From assembly GCA_947458585.1 (NCBI GenBank), contig CANGYY010000009.1:1-64000 (forward strand): a stretch of DNA of 64,000 nucleotides, written 5' to 3'. The stretch comes from Cyclobacteriaceae bacterium. GTDB lineage: Bacteria; Bacteroidota; Bacteroidia; Cytophagales; Cyclobacteriaceae. This document shows positions 21,536 through 29,373 of this stretch, piece after piece (the first letter of the stretch is position 1; every line of letters begins with the position of its first letter). A program made the position numbers and the translations under genes. A model generated the notes under the pieces. That model was not told the DNA's origin. It saw nothing but the letters and a program-made list of their open reading frames with translations, and searched no databases.

Positions 21536-21567
21536 AAAAAAACTCCTGAAGATTGTCCTCAGGAGTT
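21536..21567 (-). terminator. sodB-family gene terminator
   Basis: Arms AACTCCTGA (21541-21549) and TCAGGAGTT (21559-21567) form a perfect 9-bp stem, followed on the minus strand by further Ts (21540-21536). It lies 26 nt after the superoxide dismutase stop. Confidence 0.85.
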
Positions 21568-21592
21568 CATTTATTGGGAATTAGGGATAAAC

Positions 21593-22198
21593 TTACTTCG
21601 CAGCAGCGTATCGCTTGCTTACGGCATCCCAGTTGACCACATTCCAGAAAGCGGCAATGTAGTCTGGGCGTCTATTTTGGTAGTGTAGGTAGTAGGCATG
21701 CTCCCACACATCCAAACCAAGGATAGGAGTACCTGGGCAATCGGATACATCCATCAAGGGATTGTCTTGATTAGGAGAGGAGCACACGCAAATCTCTTTC
21801 TTGGTATCGATACAAAGCCAAGCCCAGCCTGAGCCAAATCGAGTGGTTGCTGCCTTGTTAAAAGTCTCCTTGAAAGCATCAAAGGAGCCAAATTTGGCAT
21901 CAATAGCAGCAGCTAACTCCCCGGTAGGAAGGCCGCCGCCGTTTGGTGAAATGGTTTCCCAAAAAAGGCTATGGTTCCAATGACCACCTCCATTGTTCCG
22001 AACGGCAGTATTAGAGCCTGCCACTTTCATCAATTCTTCTAAAGACTTGCTTTCCAGATCGGTGCCTGCAATCGCAGCATTTAAGTTAGTCACATAAGCA
22101 TTGTGGTGCTTTCCATGGTGAATTTCCATGGTACGTGCATCGATGTGTGGTTCCAATGCATCAAGGGCATAGGGAAGGGCAGGAAGTTGAAAAGCCAT
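21593..22198 (-). CDS. Superoxide dismutase, Mn-type or cambialistic
   Basis: A 201-aa Fe/Mn superoxide dismutase converting superoxide to oxygen and peroxide. Metal ligands are visible at H27 ([11 protein letters not shown]), H76 ([10 protein letters not shown]), D163 and H167 (LDVWEHAYY). The residues that separate metal types are Mn-like: Gly-Gly before HWNH, and Gln at 144 in SPNQDNPLM, where Fe enzymes have Gln and Ala respectively. No signal peptide is seen, so it acts in the cytoplasm. It follows tadA by 88 nt on the same strand and has its own terminator. Confidence 0.94.
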   Translation of the reverse strand: MAFQLPALPYALDALEPHIDARTMEIHHGKHHNAYVTNLNAAIAGTDLESKSLEELMKVAGSNTAVRNNGGGHWNHSLFWETISPNGGGLPTGELAAAIDAKFGSFDAFKETFNKAATTRFGSGWAWLCIDTKKEICVCSSPNQDNPLMDVSDCPGTPILGLDVWEHAYYLHYQNRRPDYIAAFWNVVNWDAVSKRYAAAK

Positions 22199-22286
22199 AA
22201 GAGTAGGGTTTAATGAACGATAAAATTAAGGAGTTCTGATGATTATGTCCCTAAAACCAGCCTTTTCTTGAAAAAGTTCTGCTGGT

Positions 22287-22739
22287 TTATAAAGACTTTT
22301 TTCGAAGGCCTTGAAAAAAGTCTAAGAGCAACTGCTCTGATTCCTTCTCTAATAATCCTTCAGTCACTTTGGTTTTTGGGTGAAGCATTTGCGTATTGCA
22401 CTGCCGATAGCCTCGCTTGGGATCCTTGGCCCCGAGGTAGAGTTCTCCGAGCTGTGCCCAATAAAGCGCTCCCGCACACATGGGGCAAGGCTCCAGAGTG
22501 ACGTACAAGCGGCATTCATTCAGGTATTTTGCGCCAAGGTAGTTGGCCGCAGCTGTGATTGCCAACACCTCTGCATGGGCAGTGACATCATTCAGCTTTT
22601 CAGTTTGGTTATAGGCACGAGCAATAACCTTGTTTTTGGTGACGACCACCGCTCCCACAGGTACTTCACCTTCTTCAAAAGCAATTTTTGCCTGCTTGAA
22701 GGCTTCATTCATGAAGTACTCGTGCGTGTAAATTTCCAA
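22287..22739 (-). CDS. tadA: tRNA-specific adenosine deaminase-like protein
   Basis: A 150-aa cytidine-deaminase-fold enzyme. The zinc site is complete: H55-A-E57 in VTAHAEVLAI (E57 is the proton shuttle) and P84-C85-P86-M87-C88 in LEPCPMCAGAL. TadA makes inosine at the wobble position of tRNA-Arg(ACG). The GEVPVGAVVV opening and CNTQMLHPKTKVTEGLLE end also fit TadA. Guanine deaminase-type paralogues look similar, so the substrate is inferred. It begins 5 nt after the stop of the PiT-like gene and is probably cotranscribed with it. Confidence 0.88.
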   Translation of the reverse strand: MEIYTHEYFMNEAFKQAKIAFEEGEVPVGAVVVTKNKVIARAYNQTEKLNDVTAHAEVLAITAAANYLGAKYLNECRLYVTLEPCPMCAGALYWAQLGELYLGAKDPKRGYRQCNTQMLHPKTKVTEGLLEKESEQLLLDFFQGLRKKSL

Positions 22740-22744
22740 AAGCC

Positions 22745-23884
22745 TTAGAAATTAAAGAGTGCGAAAATCTCCTCGCGAACTCCTTTGTTGATCACTACCG
22801 CCAAAATCAAGGAAACAATCAATCCAGCCATCGCCTTGTACATGTCTTTTCTGGCCAGTCGGAAGGCTCTTATCAACCAAGCTCCTCGATTTTTAGCTTT
22901 TCCATGTTTGCCCAAGGCAATCGCAAATTCCCGGCCAGCAAGCAAGCCAATAAACACCCAGGTGGTACTCATCGGTACATTGTTGTACATCTTGAAGTAG
23001 AACAAAATCACCGCATAGACCAAATCAACCAAGGTAGCTGCGCGCACATCGGCTACATTGGTTTTTTCATTGATGATGTCCTGGATTTTATCACCTTTCA
23101 GGTAAAAAATCAGTCCAAGTCCCAAGAATACAAAGCCCGTATAAACGATAAATTCGAAGGTGTCTAATTGTCTAGGAAGGAATACTGCAATGTTGGCAGC
23201 GTCTTGCATAATCCACACTGCCCAAAGTGTCCCGGATGTAATCCACTGCAAAACCATCCAATAGGAACGAGCCTCGCCTTTTAGGTAATTTTTGACAAAG
23301 CGCTCTAGCAAAAACCATACAAAAATAGCCAAGACAAATGCCAGCACATAGCCAAAAAAGCTTTTGGACATTACCGAAACAATGGTGCCTGCCTTGTAGG
23401 TAAATACATTCAGCAACAAGAAGGTGGTAGATACTGGCCATCTCATCCGCGTCATGATTAACAAGACAATAGGTGCTGCCAATTGTAGAAAGACAAAACT
23501 TTCAGGTGCTTTTTCTAAACCAGGGGTGCTCAGTAGCTGGAAGGAAACGTCCCCATTGAAGACGAACCAACTGTAGGTGATGGTAACTACCCAAATCAAC
23601 CCAATAAAAATCCACAACCAATACCATTTAATTTTTTGATTGGAAACAATAAATGTCCCGATGGTCTGAATACTGTCATTGGCTATGGCAGAATAGGCCG
23701 CTAGAGCAAACCCAAACCACATCGCAGCATAGGTATATTCGGTGATTATCCCAGCAATGGAGATAAGAACCAAGATGATGATTAAAAAGGGACGTTCGGC
23801 CTTGGCTAATTCAAAAATCCTATAGGTTTTTTTGGAAAGATTTTCCTGATTAATATTTTGATCAATCAGCTTTTGCTTGGCCAT
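22745..23884 (-). CDS. Divergent PiT-like phosphate permease
   Basis: A 379-aa integral membrane protein with about ten hydrophobic helices. Two spots recall the inverted-repeat signatures of PiT phosphate transporters: YSAIANDSIQTIGTFIVS (near 65-82; PiT has GANDxANxxG) and NNVPMSTTWVFIGLLAGRE (near 305; PiT has PVSTTH). The family call is therefore an inference. The ATG at 23884 is preferred because a promoter-like TATTTTTG lies between it and the track start. It is divergent from a Na/Pi cotransporter gene, which supports a phosphate role. Confidence 0.65.
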   Translation of the reverse strand: MAKQKLIDQNINQENLSKKTYRIFELAKAERPFLIIILVLISIAGIITEYTYAAMWFGFALAAYSAIANDSIQTIGTFIVSNQKIKWYWLWIFIGLIWVVTITYSWFVFNGDVSFQLLSTPGLEKAPESFVFLQLAAPIVLLIMTRMRWPVSTTFLLLNVFTYKAGTIVSVMSKSFFGYVLAFVLAIFVWFLLERFVKNYLKGEARSYWMVLQWITSGTLWAVWIMQDAANIAVFLPRQLDTFEFIVYTGFVFLGLGLIFYLKGDKIQDIINEKTNVADVRAATLVDLVYAVILFYFKMYNNVPMSTTWVFIGLLAGREFAIALGKHGKAKNRGAWLIRAFRLARKDMYKAMAGLIVSLILAVVINKGVREEIFALFNF

Positions 23885-23909
23885 GGGAGGGATAGAGATG
23901 AACTGGGTC

Positions 23910-23942
23910 CAAAAATAAATAAGATATTCCGCAACACGTGTT
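23910..23942 (-). promoter_or_regulatory. -7 element and palindrome upstream of the PiT-like gene
   Basis: On the minus strand TATTTTTG (23917-23910) matches the Bacteroidota -7 element, 25 nt before the ATG. Just upstream is a perfect 10-bp palindrome AACACGTGTT (23933-23942) that could bind a regulator of this divergent pair. The operator role is a guess. Confidence 0.45.
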
Positions 23943-24102
23943 ATTAAATTGTTAAAAGAAAGAAAAACTATCCCCAAATACAGAAGTCAAAATTGACTTT
24001 AGGGAAAAAAAGACAATTTTTGTACCGCATTCTAGTTAGCATTTACCGATTTAAAGATGCGCTATTGGACAATTTGGAAGGATTGTCCCCGTCGATACAA
24101 AA

Positions 24103-25215
24103 ATGGAAAGCTTGGAAAAGCAGGAAGGTCCTGCTAAAGGTAATTTTTTTCAATACGCGCAGGTATTCTTTGCCTTGCTACTCTTCATTTTTGCCATTGA
24201 TCTCCTCACAGTTGGCATTGGAAATATCAATGGAGGCATCGCATTAGAAATTCTAAACGCGACCAAAAATCCATTCATCAGCTTGTTTATTGGCTTATTG
24301 GTAACCGCCTTGATCCAAAGTAGCTCGACAGTCACTGCTAGCGTCGTGGCAATTGTGGCTTCGGGAAATCTTACCCTACAGCAAGCCGTTCCCATTGTCC
24401 TAGGGGCCAACATCGGCACTACGCTTACCTCCACCCTGGTATCCTTGTCTTATTTGATGAATAAAAAGGAATTTCGACGGGCGCTATCCGCCGGGATTTC
24501 TCATGACATTTTCAATATTCTTACAGTCATTCTGTTATTGCCCCTTGAAATTTACTTTGGATTTCTTTCCAATACTGCAAGCCATATTGCAGGCTGGTTT
24601 GCCTCAGACAATTCATTTGATGGCCCCATTGTTTACAACCGGATGTTTACACGTTCCTGGACCGAATGGGTAGTAGCCCAGATCAACCAACCTGTGGCAT
24701 CCATGATCCTGTCAGTTGTCCTTGTGTTTTTAGCGATCAAAGTATTGTCTACTGCCATGTACAAATCCTTTATCAAAAATACTTTTCAGGACATCAACAA
24801 AGTCATTTTCCAAAAAACTGGGCTTGCGTTTTTTTACGGACTTTTCTTTACAGCAGCGGTACAGTCCAGTACCGTGACCACGTCCCTCGTAGTACCACTT
24901 GTGGCTAGCAAAAAAGTTACTCTAAGCAGGGTTTTTCCTTTCATCATTGGAGCAAATATTGGCACCACCATGACAGCAGTCATTGCTTCCATTTACAAAC
25001 CAGAAGCAGCCATTGCGCTGGCTTTAGTCCATGTTTTATTCAATAGTTTGGGCGCCTTGATTTTTCTGCCCATTTCAGGAATTCGGAAAATCCCAGTTTG
25101 GATTGCCAACTTCATGGGTAAAATTTCTGTCAAGTACAGGATAGTCGTTTTTGCTTACATCCTACTGACCTTTTTCATCATCCCTTTTCTACTGATTTAC
25201 TTTACCAAAGGCTAA
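24103..25215 (+). CDS. Na/Pi cotransporter family protein (NptA-like)
   Basis: A 370-aa membrane protein with the internal duplication of the type II Na/phosphate cotransporter family. Repeat one has LIQSSSTVTASVVAIVASGN and LGANIGTTLTSTLVSL; repeat two has AVQSSTVTTSLVVPLVASKK and IGANIGTTMTAVIAS. The QSSS and GANIGTT motifs form the transport path. There is no C-terminal PhoU-like domain, unlike E. coli YjbB. The ATG at 24103 is chosen. It is divergent from a PiT-like gene. Its stop codon overlaps the deoC stop codon on the other strand (CTAA). Confidence 0.92.
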   Translation: MESLEKQEGPAKGNFFQYAQVFFALLLFIFAIDLLTVGIGNINGGIALEILNATKNPFISLFIGLLVTALIQSSSTVTASVVAIVASGNLTLQQAVPIVLGANIGTTLTSTLVSLSYLMNKKEFRRALSAGISHDIFNILTVILLLPLEIYFGFLSNTASHIAGWFASDNSFDGPIVYNRMFTRSWTEWVVAQINQPVASMILSVVLVFLAIKVLSTAMYKSFIKNTFQDINKVIFQKTGLAFFYGLFFTAAVQSSTVTTSLVVPLVASKKVTLSRVFPFIIGANIGTTMTAVIASIYKPEAAIALALVHVLFNSLGALIFLPISGIRKIPVWIANFMGKISVKYRIVVFAYILLTFFIIPFLLIYFTKG

Positions 25216-25874
25216 GCTTTTTCACTTCTCCATGCATCCATTAGGGATTTGGCAGCGCTTGTACCCAAGCGATCCGCTCCTGCTTGGATTAAGGCCAATG
25301 CTTGCTCTAAGGTTTTTATTCCCCCGCTTGCTTTGATTCCAACGGTAGAGGGAAGTACTTGCCGCATCAAAGTGATGTCTTCTACCTTAGCTCCAGAAGG
25401 GGCATATCCAGTGGAGGTTTTGACAAAGTCTGCACCTGCATCTTGACAGATCAAACAGGCTTCCTGGATTTGTGCTGGACTTAGGTAGGCAGTTTCAATG
25501 ATTACTTTCAGAATCTTTTCGGAGGCATGAGCCACTTTGGCCAGCTGGGCCAACTCAATTTTTGGCCAAGACATCCCCGAGTGGAAGGCAGTTTGGGACC
25601 AAACCACATCCAATTCATCGGCTCCTGCTTCAAGGACAGTATGCGCCTCTGCTACCTTGGCAGCTGTGGTTTCATACCCAAATGGAAAACCGATCACCGT
25701 CACCACTTGAATATCGGTTTCGCTTACCTCCCGCTTTACTTTCTTCACCCAAAAGGGCGGAACACAAATCCCAATAAATTGCTCAGCAATCGCATCCGCT
25801 ATCAAAAGATCAATTTCTCGATCTGTGACCGTGGGCTTGAGCAAGGTAGATTCTAGATATCGATTTAGTTTCAT
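25212..25874 (-). CDS. deoC: Deoxyribose-phosphate aldolase
   Basis: A 220-aa TIM-barrel aldolase that splits 2-deoxyribose 5-phosphate to glyceraldehyde 3-phosphate and acetaldehyde. The Schiff-base Lys is K152 (DFVKTSTGYAPSGA) and the second active-site Lys is K181 (GIKASGGIKTLEQA). One feature differs from textbook DeoC: the usual DxVxNxG strand reads ELDVVWSQTAF (about residues 87-97), so Asn is replaced. The fold and both lysines make the family safe; specificity could be altered. No other nucleoside-catabolism gene is adjacent. Confidence 0.9.
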   Translation of the reverse strand: MKLNRYLESTLLKPTVTDREIDLLIADAIAEQFIGICVPPFWVKKVKREVSETDIQVVTVIGFPFGYETTAAKVAEAHTVLEAGADELDVVWSQTAFHSGMSWPKIELAQLAKVAHASEKILKVIIETAYLSPAQIQEACLICQDAGADFVKTSTGYAPSGAKVEDITLMRQVLPSTVGIKASGGIKTLEQALALIQAGADRLGTSAAKSLMDAWRSEKA

Positions 25875-25883
25875 TTATCTTGA

Positions 25884-27092
25884 TTAAGAAGCGTCACTCA
25901 CGTAATCGCTCAGGTACATAAATTCCAAGGTCAAATCGCCATCTCTTGCAATAGTGGCCTTTTCTAAAATTGGTGAAATTTCTTTCCCCAGTTCTGGGAT
26001 GACCCATTCCCGAAGCTGTCGAGCAAACTCAGCCGAAGACTCCCTAGGAAGCTCACAAGGCAAATTATCGATGGCCATCACTGAAATACTATCCTGCTTG
26101 CCAAAAGCCGGTAGTTCTTTTGCTGTGCCGCGATCTACATCGTATACAGGTTCTAGGATAGTAGAGGCTCTTCGCGTAGTGGGAATAGATCCATCCAAAT
26201 CACAAGTAATGTCGGCAATTACCGAAATCGTAAAATCGGGAGTTTGGATAGCGGGCAACTCAAACAAACGAGGAGCTATGGGATCCCAGTAGGCTGCTGC
26301 AATTAAGATTTCTCCCGCTTTTGCAAAGGGCAAGAAATGACTTTCATAGGCTTCGGGATGGGCATAAAAATCAGCCTGATCGTATCCTCCATCCAATTTT
26401 CTTCGCAAATAATCGGAGGAGGAAAGGCAAACAAATACAGGTTCATCAAAGTCGGTACTTAGGAATTCCTGGGGCTCCACCTCTCGTAATCCCAAGATGG
26501 TCAAGATCTCCAAAACCCCTTTCCCTACTCTTCCTCTTCCAGTCACAATGATTTTTATGGGAGGAAGGACGACTTTCTTCAATTCTACTTTTAAATCTTC
26601 CAGGTCTCTGCAGGCTATGGCTCTTTTAATCTCAAAAAGGCCCGTCTTCATGCCATAGGTCCAAAACGCATTGTAGGCCCCTACAATTCCTGCCCATCGC
26701 CCAAAGGCTACTACCCGCTCCCCGGCTGGGTTCTTCAAGAGCTCATAGTCAATTAATCGAATGGATTTAGCCAGAATGGATTGCAATAAGGCCTTATTTT
26801 TAGGTTGTTTTTTGATGGTATGGGAAAAGAAAAAATAGGTCTTACCTGGAATCAATTGGGTAATTGGGACTTCTTTCACTCCAAATAAAACATCCGCTTC
26901 TACTAAGTCCGTTACCACTTCTATCCCTTGCTCTACATATTCTTCATCTGTGAAACACCGGAATTCGCTTTTTTCTACACAAATGGAAAGGTTATTTCCA
27001 AAGGTTTTTTGAATTTCACGAAGAAGGGCAGGGGTAAATGGACTGCGGTGATCTGCAGGGATTTTTCCTTCTTGGATGATTCCAATTTTCAT
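25884..27092 (-). CDS. NAD(P)-dependent saccharopine/alanine dehydrogenase-like protein
   Basis: A 402-aa protein from the ATG at 27092 (MKIGIIQEGKIPADHRSPF). The N-terminal half resembles the AlaDh/PNT N-terminal domain (RSPFTPALLREIQKTFG, VLFGVKEVPITQLIPGKTYFFFSHTIKKQ), and a Rossmann nucleotide site follows (IIVTGRGRVGKGVLEIL). The length and HTIKKQPKNKALLQSIL stretch are closer to lysine-forming saccharopine dehydrogenase (LYS1-like) than to alanine dehydrogenase. The true substrate is not known. It is 9 nt upstream of deoC on the same strand and probably shares a transcript. Confidence 0.78.
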   Translation of the reverse strand: MKIGIIQEGKIPADHRSPFTPALLREIQKTFGNNLSICVEKSEFRCFTDEEYVEQGIEVVTDLVEADVLFGVKEVPITQLIPGKTYFFFSHTIKKQPKNKALLQSILAKSIRLIDYELLKNPAGERVVAFGRWAGIVGAYNAFWTYGMKTGLFEIKRAIACRDLEDLKVELKKVVLPPIKIIVTGRGRVGKGVLEILTILGLREVEPQEFLSTDFDEPVFVCLSSSDYLRRKLDGGYDQADFYAHPEAYESHFLPFAKAGEILIAAAYWDPIAPRLFELPAIQTPDFTISVIADITCDLDGSIPTTRRASTILEPVYDVDRGTAKELPAFGKQDSISVMAIDNLPCELPRESSAEFARQLREWVIPELGKEISPILEKATIARDGDLTLEFMYLSDYVSDAS

Positions 27093-27247
27093 AAAAAAGT
27101 CATTTGGGTGAATTGATTCTGACAAGCTGGCCCATATTCGTACATCCCAAAAACACTACCTTAACAAGGGGGCATTGTACTAACAAGTTAGAAAGAATTT
27201 TGAAGTCAAGGGTCTCTTCCCTTTCAAAAAAGATGTTGAGCCAAAAC

Positions 27248-27275
27248 AAAAAAGGGGCTTTGAGCCCCTTTTTTT
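27248..27275 (-). terminator. Terminator of the FKBP operon
   Basis: AAAAAAGGGGCT and AGCCCCTTTTTTT (27248-27275) form a strong stem with a 2-3-nt loop. On the minus strand it ends the nrnA-FKBP operon, overlapping the last stop codon by 2 nt; it would also work in the plus direction. Confidence 0.85.
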
Positions 27276-27825
27276 AATCTATTCCTAAGAAATCTACTTG
27301 GAAAATCAAGACCGAATTCTCTGGTATTTTATCGTTGTTTTTCTGATTGCTGTAACCATAAGGCGAGGGAATAATGATCGTCGCCTTAGAAGTAGGTCGA
27401 AGTCGCTTGAATCCAATATCCCATCCTGTAATTACCGTGGCGCCTCCTACGACAAAGCTAAGCGGAGCATAGACTCTTCCCTCCACAAAAATGTTTTTTA
27501 GCCGAGCTACATTCTCGTAAGAAGTGTCAAACACTGTTCCGGTAGTCATCAACTTTCCAATGTAATCCGTATACACGACCGTATTGTTAGTTGGGCGAGA
27601 GCCCTTCCCTTCTTTTTGAACAATTACCACCACTCCACTTGGATCATGGATACGATAGATGCTATCTATTTTGGCCGTGTCCAAATACGCAGCAATTTTC
27701 TTTCGGTCAATCGCCAAGTTGCCTTCGAAATCATAGGCAGGGCCCTGGTTAAATGGGTTAGGGGTCTCGCAAGCACTTAGGCCCACTAGAGCAAAAAGAA
27801 AGAATACTAGAAGGTGACGCATCAT
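27274..27825 (-). CDS. FKBP-type peptidyl-prolyl isomerase lipoprotein (GldI-like)
   Basis: A 183-aa lipoprotein: signal and lipobox end in FALVGLSAC, with the lipidated Cys near residue 19. The C-terminal FKBP domain (about 85-183) has VVYTDYIGKLMTTGTVFDTS, VITGWDIGFKRL with the active-site Trp, and IIPSPYGY. FKBPs speed proline isomerisation, here in the periplasm or at the outer membrane. GldI in gliding Bacteroidota is a lipoprotein of the same plan, but with three FKBPs here I cannot say which one is GldI. Its start overlaps the previous gene's stop as ATGA. It is the last gene of the nrnA-FKBP operon. Confidence 0.88.
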   Translation of the reverse strand: MMRHLLVFFLFALVGLSACETPNPFNQGPAYDFEGNLAIDRKKIAAYLDTAKIDSIYRIHDPSGVVVIVQKEGKGSRPTNNTVVYTDYIGKLMTTGTVFDTSYENVARLKNIFVEGRVYAPLSFVVGGATVITGWDIGFKRLRPTSKATIIIPSPYGYSNQKNNDKIPENSVLIFQVDFLGID

Positions 27826-28382
27826 GGATTTAAATTCGGGCCTTTTTTAACCTGTACAAGCTCAAGTTCAAAAATCAATGGAGAATTTGCAGGAATACCT
27901 CCACTTGCCTGGCTACCATACCCAAGTCGGGAAGGGAAAATTACAGTTGCCTTTTCGCCAGCATGCATCATAGATAAGGCAAATTCAAATCCAGTGATGG
28001 TAAATCCATAGCCAACGGCATAGCGAAGCGGTTGATACTTTCTTCCTGAATTGAAAATCCCATTGTCCCTTGCAACCTGCTCGATAGAGGTATCAAAGAT
28101 TTTCTTGTCAAGGGTTTTTCCAACGTAATTAACAGAGACCGTATCCCCTTTCAATAAGTTGTTTCGGGTTTCTTTGGTAGAAACTTGCCAGAACATATAA
28201 AACCCTTCAATCGGCTCACTGTATTCTTTCACGCTAGCAATGGGATTTTCTTGAAGAAATTTTTGAATAGCTTCCTTATCCCGCTCCAAGATGACTTCTT
28301 GCGTTTGATCAGAATCCACACAGGATAGCAGAGAAAGTGCTCCAACAAGCAAGGCCAATGCGGCAAATAGTCTGGATTTCAT
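27822..28382 (-). CDS. FKBP-type peptidyl-prolyl isomerase lipoprotein
   Basis: A 186-aa lipoprotein with lipobox LSLLSC (Cys near residue 21). The FKBP domain covers about residues 85-180: DTVSVNYVGKTLDKKIFDTS, then TITGFEFALSMMHAGEKATV and IPANSPLIFELELVQV. The active-site Trp of the FKBP pocket (VIxGW) is Phe here, which may lower isomerase activity and leave a chaperone role. It is the middle of three tandem FKBP genes: 26 nt downstream of the long FKBP and 4 nt overlapping the next. Confidence 0.87.
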   Translation of the reverse strand: MKSRLFAALALLVGALSLLSCVDSDQTQEVILERDKEAIQKFLQENPIASVKEYSEPIEGFYMFWQVSTKETRNNLLKGDTVSVNYVGKTLDKKIFDTSIEQVARDNGIFNSGRKYQPLRYAVGYGFTITGFEFALSMMHAGEKATVIFPSRLGYGSQASGGIPANSPLIFELELVQVKKGPNLNP

Positions 28383-28408
28383 AGGTTCTGGATTTATTTG
28401 TTTATTCC

Positions 28409-29335
28409 TTATTTCTGCGAGTTTGTTACTTCTACGTCAAATACAAGAATAGAGTTGGCTGGAATCAATTCACCAGCGCCACTTTCTCCATAACCAAGCG
28501 GAGAAGGAATGATCAACTTGGCTTTGGAACCTTTTTTCAATAGCATCAAGCCCTCATCCCATCCTGGGATTACTTGACCTATGCCTACATTCACTGGAAG
28601 TGGCTCATAAGGACGTGCTTCGTCAAATTGATTATTTGCCTTTGCAACTTCTGGCCAAGAAGTATCAAACAGGGCACCACCAAGTAAATATCCCGCATAA
28701 TTCACATACAAAGTAGTTCCAGGAGTAGTCGGCTCACCTGTTCCTTCTTTTTCAATCACGTAGTACAAACCGCTTTGGGTCTTCTGCGCTTTCAAGTTAT
28801 TTTTAGTTAAGAAGGCTTCGATGGTTTTTGACTCTTCCACAAGAAGTGCTTTTGCACGTTCCGCTGCTTTTTCCTGTTCTTTTTGCATGGCCTCTTCGTA
28901 AAAAGTCTGCATTTGAGCTTCTGTCTTCACTTCGTATGCACCAAGTCTCACTTTGATCACGTCATCCTCTTTAATTGGGGAAGGCTGATTGCCACTGAAA
29001 ATGATTTTAGCGGCAGCTTCGAAGGTGATTGAATCTCCTTTTCTCAAACTCAAAAAGATCTCATCCATACCATTCTGAGCTTTGATGGTGTCGTTTGCCA
29101 TCAAATATCCTGGAAATGGCTCTTTCAAAGTACTGTAAATCACAGAGTCGGCCTGGGTTAAAATTTCCAGATTGTACAATAGAAAATCACCATTTGTAGG
29201 CTTATCAGTGCCTTCCTTGATGTAGGTAAATTCGATAGCGTCCTTTTCAGTCACCTTTGTTTTTTGGCAAGAAGAAAGCGTGCTTACCCCAGTTACAAGG
29301 GCAAATAGTAGTACTAGGGATTTGTAATTTTTCAT
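28409..29335 (-). CDS. Long FKBP-type isomerase lipoprotein with two FKBP-like regions
   Basis: A 308-aa lipoprotein from the ATG at 29335 (lipobox STLSSC, Cys at about 23). The C-terminal FKBP domain (about 200-300) is canonical: LYVNYAGYLLGGALFDTS, VIPGWDEGLMLLKKGSKAKL, IPSPLGYGESGAGELIPANS. The N-terminal part (about 30-135) looks like a degenerate FKBP copy (FTYIKEG, FLSLRKGDSITFEAAAKIIF). A charged helix rich in Glu, Lys and Ala (about 140-180) joins them, a layout like Mip/FkpA-type folding factors. It is 38 nt downstream of nrnA. Confidence 0.87.
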   Translation of the reverse strand: MKNYKSLVLLFALVTGVSTLSSCQKTKVTEKDAIEFTYIKEGTDKPTNGDFLLYNLEILTQADSVIYSTLKEPFPGYLMANDTIKAQNGMDEIFLSLRKGDSITFEAAAKIIFSGNQPSPIKEDDVIKVRLGAYEVKTEAQMQTFYEEAMQKEQEKAAERAKALLVEESKTIEAFLTKNNLKAQKTQSGLYYVIEKEGTGEPTTPGTTLYVNYAGYLLGGALFDTSWPEVAKANNQFDEARPYEPLPVNVGIGQVIPGWDEGLMLLKKGSKAKLIIPSPLGYGESGAGELIPANSILVFDVEVTNSQK

Positions 29336-29373
29336 AAACGAATTGGTGAATTTCAATTTTTAAAGTCTTCAGG

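Noticed and set aside
22254-22288. AAACCAG/CTGGTTT inverted repeat at the tadA stop
   Set aside because: A 7-bp stem with a 21-nt loop and only a short T-run overlapping the stop codon; too weak to call a terminator.
23993-24247. Plus ORF of 84 aa before the Na/Pi transporter
   Set aside because: It overlaps the start of the transporter in another frame and has no family features.
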